DNA of 11,746 bases from an uncultured Flavobacteriales bacterium (lineage in GTDB: Bacteria; Bacteroidota; Bacteroidia; Flavobacteriales; Vicingaceae). A model generated the notes under the pieces. That model saw only the letters and a list, made by a program, of their open reading frames with translations, was not told where the DNA came from and did not search any database. Position 1 is the stretch's first letter. Every line of letters begins with the position of its first letter. Made by a program: the position numbers and the translations under genes. Location: the NCBI GenBank assembly GCA_913052515.1, contig CAJXFJ010000017.1, forward strand, positions 1-11,746. The letters run 5' to 3'. Shown here in pieces: positions 6,635-11,746 of this stretch.

Positions 6635-6666
6635 AAAAAAACCGCCTGCTTCAAAGAAACAGACGG
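6635..6666 (-). terminator. Rho-independent terminator of the DUF7282-like lipoprotein gene
   Basis: In minus-strand RNA, CCGUCUG (6666-6660) pairs with CAGGCGG (6648-6642) through seven pairs, one of them U-G, around an 11-base loop. Seven U residues (6641-6635) follow immediately. The hairpin begins 22 bases after the lipoprotein stop codon. It shares the core GCAGGCGG plus T-run with the second terminator about 100 bases further on. Confidence 0.88.
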
Positions 6667-6688
6667 AGAAACAAACAAACGAAACTTC

Positions 6689-7537
6689 TTATTGAACAGT
6701 AACTTCCGTTAAAATAACATTTCCTGGAAATGCATTATTGCTGAAGATTTCTGGTAAATCCATACTGGTACCTCCAGGGAAATCATAGGTTGAATTTCCA
6801 TCTCCATCAATATGAAGCATAGGATATAATTTATAACCTGTACTGTATGTTGAATCTGGACTTAAATTAATTGTCAAATTGGTATTTACACCTGCAGAAA
6901 CGGCTACTTTACCGGCGATTGGCTCAATAGACAAGCCAGCTAAGTATTGTGGGTCATTCGGATTGTTGTTATAATGATGAATCACTAGCCAACCATCTAC
7001 TGCTGCCTCTACTCTTTCAATCACCATTTGATTATTCATAATGGTTTGATTGTTCGCCGTAATTTTTGGAGAACTCAGTTCAATATCTGTCATTAACACA
7101 TTACCATCAACCGTAACTGGTCCATCAACACTTTGGTCAGTATCAAATTCATACATTCCATCACCATCATCGGTATGTACCATCACCCAAAGTTTCTCAC
7201 CATCGGTTAAGCTTACATTCGGAATTTCCACTTTTACATTGGTGTTAGTTCCAGCAGCTAAAGCCGTTGGAGTAGAAATAATTTCCGGTACAACTGGCCC
7301 ATTGTTTCCATTATCTCGGTGTACAACTACCCAACCAGCTTGATCTACTTTAACTTCACTTACTGTTATACTATTGCGGTTCGAAATCTGATCACTAACA
7401 GTTAATGATTGTGTTGGCGTTGTGTTTTGATTGTTGGTTACTGGAGTTTCCATATTGTCAACATCGTCATCTTCACAGGCAACAAATGCCAAAGAAGCTG
7501 CAATTAAGGTTAAACTCAATATTTTCTTACTAAACAT
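6689..7537 (-). CDS. Surface-type lipoprotein with two tandem DUF7282-like domains
   Basis: A 282-aa exported lipoprotein. The signal peptide MFSKKILSLTLIAASLAFVA precedes Cys21, and CEDDD right after the lipidation site fits the acidic export signal that sends Bacteroidota lipoproteins to the outer face of the outer membrane. A Thr/Asn/Gln-rich linker (about 27-46) leads to two homologous beta-rich units at about 47-153 and 160-280. Each has a GW[VL]V[VI]H motif (68-73, 182-187), an A-G-x-N-T-N turn (95-100, 215-220) and a KL-x5-H-x-D-x-D-G motif (115-126, 236-247). This pattern matches what I know of DUF7282, common in halophilic archaea and other environmental microbes, whose function is unknown. 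The ATG at 7537 is the best start; the open frame continues only to a TTG at 7558. A strong terminator follows at once, and no same-strand gene lies directly upstream, so it is probably monocistronic. Confidence 0.8.
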   Translation of the reverse strand: MFSKKILSLTLIAASLAFVACEDDDVDNMETPVTNNQNTTPTQSLTVSDQISNRNSITVSEVKVDQAGWVVVHRDNGNNGPVVPEIISTPTALAAGTNTNVKVEIPNVSLTDGEKLWVMVHTDDGDGMYEFDTDQSVDGPVTVDGNVLMTDIELSSPKITANNQTIMNNQMVIERVEAAVDGWLVIHHYNNNPNDPQYLAGLSIEPIAGKVAVSAGVNTNLTINLSPDSTYSTGYKLYPMLHIDGDGNSTYDFPGGTSMDLPEIFSNNAFPGNVILTEVTVQ

Positions 7538-7604
7538 AAATTTGGTTTTAAAATTCAACTTAGTTACGAGGCATTCTTTGTTATGGATTTTTTAAATTGA
7601 AATC

Positions 7605-7633
7605 TTGAATAAAACAAGCATTGCTTATTTTCG
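7605..7633 (+). promoter_or_regulatory. Candidate promoter for the GT87-type glycosyltransferase
   Basis: TTG at 7605-7607 is followed, after 18 bases, by TATTTTCG at 7626-7633. The latter matches the TAnnTTTG consensus at all but one position (C for the third T). The ATG is 17 bases further, implying a very short leader. It is one mismatch from consensus and rests on pattern only. Confidence 0.4.
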
Positions 7634-7650
7634 CTAGCCATTCATAAAAC

Positions 7651-8931
7651 ATGAATTTTAGCGGCATCATTCATCAATTTCATAGGAGTAAAGCCTCGCT
7701 TTATGCACGATACCTAATTGGAGTTTTGTTGCTTGTATACTGTTACATACAAGCACTAAAAGGTGGAGATTTTCGGATTTATATGGGTGCCGCGGATTTG
7801 CTTCGAACCGGTCAAAACTGCTACAACGAATGGATTCACCTAAGCGGAGATAATTATGGACAATATAGCTACAGTCCATTTTTTGCGACTCTGCTGATTC
7901 CATTTACCTATTTGCCTAAAGGAAGTGCAGAATTTCTCTTTTTAGTAGCTAATCTCTTTTTCATCAAACGAATTCTTCGTTTTTTAAAGATTAGACTTCA
8001 AGTGCAAAAGCTTTCCATAGTGCAGCAATACGCTTGGGCTTTTTTGACCTTGATACTTAGTATCCGATTCGCTTTACACAATTTTGAGATGGTTCAAATG
8101 ACCATATTCTTGCTTTTTTGCTGTATAGAAGCCCTTCATCAGGCCCAACAAAAGCGTTATTGGCTCAGCGGTTTGTTACTTAGTTTGGGAATTGTGATTA
8201 AAATACTACCATTAGTGATGCTGCCCTATTTCTTGTTTCGCAAACATTGGCAACCGCTTTTCTACTTTTTACTTTTTATGGCTCTATTTATGTTCACTCC
8301 TGCCCTCTTTTTTGGCTTCGAAATAAACCATCTTTTACTACACGATTGGTGGGAAATCATTAACCCTAACAACACCCAATTTATAGCTGAACAAAACAAA
8401 TTTGGAGATGGCATACACAGTCTTTCCGCCTTGCTTGCTGCCTATTTTTCAGATACGCCAAGTTTTTGGGGCATTGAAAATGCGAGAATCATAAAGGTTT
8501 TAAGTCAAGAACAATTAAGCCTTTTTCTTAGCAGTTTACGTTTGCTTTTTGTAGTGTTCACAATTTATTTTCTAAGAACACTTCCTTTTCAAAAGGCCAA
8601 AAGCAAAGGCCATGAAATTTGGGAATTGAGTTACATTTTAGCGGTAGTTCCGCTCATTTTTCCGCACCAACAGAAATATGCCTTTTTCTTTTTATTGCCG
8701 GCCATAGCAACTATAGCTTTTGTATTTGTGCAGCAAAAAATGGCAAAACAAAAATGGATAGTCCTTTTACTTAGCTTGTTTTTTCTTTTAGCCGTTTTTA
8801 CTACCGATGGAATTATTGGTAAAGAGCTTAGCCGTTTAAGTCAACATTATAAAACTATAACGTTTGGCACCTTTTGCCTTATTGCTGCTTTGGCACTTTC
8901 AAAAAATAAGTTTTTGAATAGTAAGCAGTAA
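7651..8931 (+). CDS. Polytopic GT87/DUF2029-family glycosyltransferase
   Basis: A 426-aa integral membrane protein with about ten hydrophobic helices, of the GT-C fold type that transfers sugars from polyprenyl-phosphate donors on the outer face of the inner membrane. Family marks are the early acidic motif GGDFRIYMGAADLLRTGQNCY (38-58, Asp40 the likely catalytic residue), YSPFFATLLIPF (74-85) and KILPLVMLPYFLFRKHW (184-200), seen across DUF2029/GT87 mannosyltransferase-like proteins. Length is usual for the family. Short basic loops and an end rich in Lys/Asn (SKNKFLNSKQ) suit a membrane protein. It stands alone, divergent from the DUF7282-like lipoprotein and convergent with the esterase, with 46 bases to the latter, so no neighbouring sugar-biosynthesis genes indicate its glycan. 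The donor and acceptor cannot be told from sequence. Confidence 0.85.
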   Translation: MNFSGIIHQFHRSKASLYARYLIGVLLLVYCYIQALKGGDFRIYMGAADLLRTGQNCYNEWIHLSGDNYGQYSYSPFFATLLIPFTYLPKGSAEFLFLVANLFFIKRILRFLKIRLQVQKLSIVQQYAWAFLTLILSIRFALHNFEMVQMTIFLLFCCIEALHQAQQKRYWLSGLLLSLGIVIKILPLVMLPYFLFRKHWQPLFYFLLFMALFMFTPALFFGFEINHLLLHDWWEIINPNNTQFIAEQNKFGDGIHSLSALLAAYFSDTPSFWGIENARIIKVLSQEQLSLFLSSLRLLFVVFTIYFLRTLPFQKAKSKGHEIWELSYILAVVPLIFPHQQKYAFFFLLPAIATIAFVFVQQKMAKQKWIVLLLSLFFLLAVFTTDGIIGKELSRLSQHYKTITFGTFCLIAALALSKNKFLNSKQ

Positions 8932-8977
8932 AGTAAAATCCTGTGGCTTTTTAGTTTCTATTCAATACCCTCTAAAT

Positions 8978-10186
8978 TTAATCCAATTTACAAGCTTTCA
9001 TTTTCTTAGCTAGATAAACAATTTCCTTTTGAAAGACTTCATCCGTAAAATCCTCTTTGTGAAATTCTAATTTTTCTTTAGCACTTTTAAAAGCAACCAA
9101 AGCCTCTTTTTTTCTTCCCATTTGTAAAAGCAACTTTGCCTTGTATTTTATTAATACATAACTATTAGGGTATTTTGAAATACCCCAATCATAAAGCTCT
9201 AAGGCTTGTTCTTCATATCCATTTTGACTTATAGGGAAAGCCAAACTCTTTATGATATAGTCTGGAGGTATCAAGTAAAAACCCAACTGCTTTTCTACTG
9301 CAGCATAAAATTGTTCAACTTCAGCTCTAAGACTTCCTCCTTTCTGCAAAAATTGTGCAATAAGAAATGCATCAATCTCATACTTTCTGCGCATACTAAG
9401 CATAGCATCATTTACTGAAGCACTTACTACGGTAAAATGATCTAAGCCTTCAAAATTTCGATAATTCCAATCCATTGAAGTAGTTGGATTGGCCTTAACC
9501 ACAGAGTCTACATAATGGCCCATTTGCATGAAGTTTTTTTCATTTTCACCAACAGTTCCAGTTGAAACGTATACAAAATGAGGCAATGGATCAGAGGATT
9601 CTAATTGCTCATTAATCATGCTTAGATTTTCTACTTCATCAGGGTAAATCGCTGGACTAATCCCTATATAAGCCTGAAAAGCTGAATGGTTTTTACCAAA
9701 CAAGGTATGATACACAAACTCCCCTCCTGCTGAATGCCCTAGTAGCGACCTAAAATTTATCTGATTAGGATATAAAGAGTCTACAAATGGTATAACTTCA
9801 TTTAGAAGATGAGCTTGAAGCTCTGGAGCTCTTCCTCCTTGTGAGCCATCGTAATCTTCATCGGGCATGGAAAACTCCCAACCACGATTTTTAGCATGAA
9901 TTCCCACAACAATAGTAGGCATGTATTTAAACATCATGCTTCCGTATCCTATAATACTACTCACTTGATTGATAAAAGGTTCAAATTGACCATCTAACAC
10001 ATAACAAAAAGTATATTTCTGTTCTGGAAATTCACCATAGTCTGGTGGCAAATAAATACTAATACTTCGTTCATCACCAAAAGCTTTAGATTGGATTTGA
10101 TAAGTATTTTTAAAGGTCTTTTCTTGAGCCCAATTAATAGAACTAAAAAAGAAGCTTATCAGAGAAAGAAGGATAACTTTTTTCAT
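8978..10186 (-). CDS. Secreted Fes/BesA-like alpha/beta-hydrolase esterase with C-terminal TPR-like tail
   Basis: A 402-aa exported hydrolase. The signal peptide MKKVILLSLISFFFSSINWA is cleaved before QEK. Residues about 27-280 form an esterase domain of the PF00756 type (enterochelin/bacillibactin esterase-like, esterase D-like), with ISIYLPPDY (42-50), YVLDGQ (62-67), the nucleophile elbow GHSAGG (150-155, Ser152) and a GLDHFT motif with likely catalytic His250. A beta-strand with YVSTGT (206-211) precedes the probable acid. Residues about 325-375 are helical and TPR-like (EEQALELYDWGISKYPNS, then MGRKKEALVAFKSAKEK), a fusion often seen in Bacteroidota copies of this family. Substrates of relatives range from siderophore trilactones to acyl and sugar esters. 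No siderophore or TonB genes are adjacent, so I do not assign one. The upstream region gives no clear promoter match. Confidence 0.87.
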   Translation of the reverse strand: MKKVILLSLISFFFSSINWAQEKTFKNTYQIQSKAFGDERSISIYLPPDYGEFPEQKYTFCYVLDGQFEPFINQVSSIIGYGSMMFKYMPTIVVGIHAKNRGWEFSMPDEDYDGSQGGRAPELQAHLLNEVIPFVDSLYPNQINFRSLLGHSAGGEFVYHTLFGKNHSAFQAYIGISPAIYPDEVENLSMINEQLESSDPLPHFVYVSTGTVGENEKNFMQMGHYVDSVVKANPTTSMDWNYRNFEGLDHFTVVSASVNDAMLSMRRKYEIDAFLIAQFLQKGGSLRAEVEQFYAAVEKQLGFYLIPPDYIIKSLAFPISQNGYEEQALELYDWGISKYPNSYVLIKYKAKLLLQMGRKKEALVAFKSAKEKLEFHKEDFTDEVFQKEIVYLAKKMKACKLD

Positions 10187-10337
10187 AAGCAGAATTTAAA
10201 ACACTAGAATACAAAAGTTTATTCAATAATGCATTTTTAATTTTTGTCTTTGGTGTTTCCTACTCCTATCATTATTTTAATTACCTACTTCTTTTAAAAG
10301 AATTTTGCATCTTTGGAAGTGAAATTTGGAAAGAACA

Positions 10338-11483
10338 ATGAATATCAAACATTTAAAAGTTAAAAATCAATTTCAAGACTGGCAAATGGTGCTTTTGCTA
10401 CTTGCGCTTTTAAACTTGTCGAGTTGTGGGCTATTTAAAAAATTAAAATCCATTGAAGATATTCATCAAATTACAGATCCGGTAGTGGAAGATAATCCTA
10501 CAATTGACTCAGACGGTGACGGTTTAACCGATGATGAAGACCAATGTCCATATACAGCAGGTTTAACAAGTACCTTTGGTTGCCCTGACAGTGATGGAGA
10601 TGGATTTCCAGATGCGGAAGACCTTTGCCCAGAAACTGCAGGAACATTTGACGGTTGCCCCTTTGCTGATCGAGATGGCGATTCTGTGCCAGACGATGAA
10701 GACTTTTGTCCAGATGAACCAGGTTTACCTATTGATGGTGGATGCCCTGCTGTTGGAGCAGCACTCGATTCCACCTTAATATATGAAGATATCCCAAACA
10801 GTAGCTCTGGTGGCGAAACAACAACTGCCACGGAGGTTTATCCAATAAACGAAGCTAGTTCTTTGGAAGGATCAAATGCTATTCATGCAGAAATACCTGA
10901 AATACAAGCAGCACCAGTTGTTCAACCCAAGGCAAATAAGTACCATGCTGAAATAGAAGCCATGAAGAAAATGCTTCTAAATAAAAAGTACACCGTTACA
11001 GTTTACGTCGGACAAGACTCGAATAAGTTACAAGTTTCATCCTCAAACACTACCCATGTATCAGCACAAACCAGCTTTGCTACCCATGCCAAAGATTATG
11101 GTAGTGTAGAGCTGCGAATTAGTGGTGGCGAGGTTGAAATCATTCCTCCTGAAGAAGCTTGTCAAGAGGTGAAAGTGGGTAGTTTCTTTCCATTTACTAT
11201 TATACCCAAAGAAGCTGGGAATCTTGATATAACGGCCTTCATTCGTTTACACAAATCAAACAATTGTGCCGATGCGCCCACTTCAGAAATTAGTGGCACT
11301 TTAAATATTCAAGTAGATGTAGATGTTAAGAAAAAGTGGACAGAGCGATTGAATGAACTCATTGAATTAACTTGGAATGCCTTTACCGAATTCTATGGAG
11401 CTGTTCTGGGTATACTCTTTGGATTACTCCTCTTCTTACTTCGTAAAAAACTAAAAAAGTGGTTTGGCTATGAAGAAAAATAG
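10338..11483 (+). CDS. Lipoprotein with three thrombospondin type-3 repeats, a beta-rich domain and a C-terminal TM helix
   Basis: A 381-aa protein from the ATG at 10338 (the open frame extends to a TTG at 10326). It has a hydrophobic signal segment ending LNLSSC, with lipidation at Cys30 followed by GLFKK rather than an acidic surface-export signal. Three thrombospondin type-3 calcium-binding repeats follow (about 57-136), each D-x-D-G-D-x3-D-D/A-x-D-x-C-P (DSDGDGLTDDEDQCP, DSDGDGFPDAEDLCP, DRDGDSVPDDEDFCP). A low-complexity linker (about 140-200) leads to a beta-rich unit (about 217-330; YGSVELRISGGEVEIIPPEE, FFPFTIIPKEAG). An amphipathic stretch (WTERLNELIELTWNAF) then precedes a TM helix (about 353-368) and a very basic tail. 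TSP3 repeats usually precede an OmpA-like domain, which is missing here. The TM anchor suggests the inner membrane with a periplasmic body. Function unknown. Confidence 0.8.
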   Translation: MNIKHLKVKNQFQDWQMVLLLLALLNLSSCGLFKKLKSIEDIHQITDPVVEDNPTIDSDGDGLTDDEDQCPYTAGLTSTFGCPDSDGDGFPDAEDLCPETAGTFDGCPFADRDGDSVPDDEDFCPDEPGLPIDGGCPAVGAALDSTLIYEDIPNSSSGGETTTATEVYPINEASSLEGSNAIHAEIPEIQAAPVVQPKANKYHAEIEAMKKMLLNKKYTVTVYVGQDSNKLQVSSSNTTHVSAQTSFATHAKDYGSVELRISGGEVEIIPPEEACQEVKVGSFFPFTIIPKEAGNLDITAFIRLHKSNNCADAPTSEISGTLNIQVDVDVKKKWTERLNELIELTWNAFTEFYGAVLGILFGLLLFLLRKKLKKWFGYEEK

Positions 11484-11574
11484 AGCTAACCTTTTTAGTT
11501 GTAATAGAAAGAAATAACAACCATATTTTGAATTTGTATAAGACCAAGAATTGCATTATTGTTGTTGTAAATTA

Positions 11575-11598
11575 GAATTCGAGAGTTCTTCCGAATTC
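11575..11598. repeat. Inverted repeat GAATTCG...CGAATTC upstream of the last gene
   Basis: Perfect 7-bp arms at 11575-11581 and 11592-11598 flank a 10-base spacer. Five outer pairs (AATTA 11570-11574 with TAATT 11612-11616) could form around an asymmetric bulge holding the second copy of the tandem TTCAAG word (11596-11607). It lies about 55 bases before the final gene's ATG and is not followed by a T-run, so it is not a clear terminator. It could be a regulatory hairpin or operator. Confidence 0.4.
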
Positions 11599-11652
11599 AA
11601 GTTCAAGTTTCTAATTACTATTTGTTAATTTCAAACCCATAAAATCACATTT

Positions 11653-11746
11653 ATGAAAAGGCAAATCATATTTTTTCTGGTATTGGTCTCCTATTTTACT
11701 GCTAATGCCCAGTTTATTGCAACAATGGAAGTAAAAGAACCTATTG
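11653..11746 (+). CDS. Exported protein, N-terminal fragment (runs off right edge)
   Basis: The ATG at 11653 opens a frame of 31 codons to the window end. It begins MKRQIIFFLVLVSYFTANA, then QFIATMEVKEPI: a basic n-region, hydrophobic core and ANA|Q cleavage site form a clear Bacteroidota-style signal peptide. The mature start is too short to name a family. It is 169 bases downstream of the thrombospondin-repeat lipoprotein on the same strand. The gap holds an inverted repeat and no clear terminator, so shared transcription is possible but unproven. Confidence 0.6.
   Translation, partial: MKRQIIFFLVLVSYFTANAQFIATMEVKEPI

Noticed and set aside
7050..7343. Plus-strand open frame of 97 codons within the DUF7282-like lipoprotein gene
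   Set aside because: Antisense to a gene with clear signal peptide, lipobox and duplicated domains; no independent support.
10466..10831. Ser/Pro-rich open frame on the minus strand across the thrombospondin repeats
   Set aside because: Its composition is the mirror of the repeated Asp/Gly/Cys-Pro codons of the real gene, and it has no start context or homology I recognise.
1..11746. CRISPR array, tRNA, rRNA, phage or integrase genes, or a classical defence system
   Set aside because: No regularly spaced repeats, cloverleaf-like sequences, or nuclease, transposase or integrase motifs were seen on either strand.

Overview
The window reads as chromosomal DNA from a member of the Bacteroidota, most likely a Flavobacteriia-type organism. 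The DNA is AT-rich, and genes start without clear Shine-Dalgarno sites. At least one promoter matches the Bacteroidota consensus (TAnnTTTG with a -33 element) just upstream of an ATG. Exported proteins have short signal peptides ending in A|Q. One lipoprotein has an acidic stretch directly after its lipidated cysteine (C-E-D-D-D), as in Bacteroidota surface-exported lipoproteins. EttA, RimK and HisS are all recognisable by their conserved blocks.

Layout. (1) 1-2007, minus strand: the 5' end of hisS (TTG start), an intergenic region with a long hairpin and a polypyrimidine tract, then ettA. (2) 2094-5053, plus strand: a protein-glutamylation module made of rimB (retropepsin-like PF05618 protease), rimK (ATP-grasp glutamate ligase) and an AstE/AspA-like zinc amidohydrolase that overlaps the rimK stop by one base. 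A small exported CarboxypepD_reg protein lies on the opposite strand between rimB and rimK. (3) 5054-6418, minus strand: a two-TM SPFH/Band 7 protein with a long coiled coil. (4) 6503-6666: two minus-strand intrinsic terminators with related sequence, downstream of (5) a lipoprotein with two tandem DUF7282-like domains (6689-7537, minus). (6) 7651-8931, plus: a polytopic GT87/DUF2029-type glycosyltransferase. (7) 8978-10186, minus: a secreted Fes/BesA-like esterase with a C-terminal TPR-like tail. (8) 10338-11483, plus: an unusual lipoprotein with three thrombospondin type-3 calcium repeats, a beta-rich domain and a C-terminal transmembrane helix. It is followed by the start of another exported protein that runs off the window.

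The most coherent functional unit is rimB/rimK/astE-like. RimK adds glutamates to a protein C-terminus (ribosomal protein S6 in E. coli), a RimB-type protease can remove them, and the coupled zinc enzyme could trim or recycle the products. With ettA (ribosome throttling) and hisS alongside, the left half is rich in translation-related genes. The right half is cell-envelope genes with no clear shared pathway. No mobile element, CRISPR array, tRNA or rRNA was seen. No gene-free stretch exceeds 300 bases; the longest, 6419-6688, holds the two terminators and a leader hairpin.
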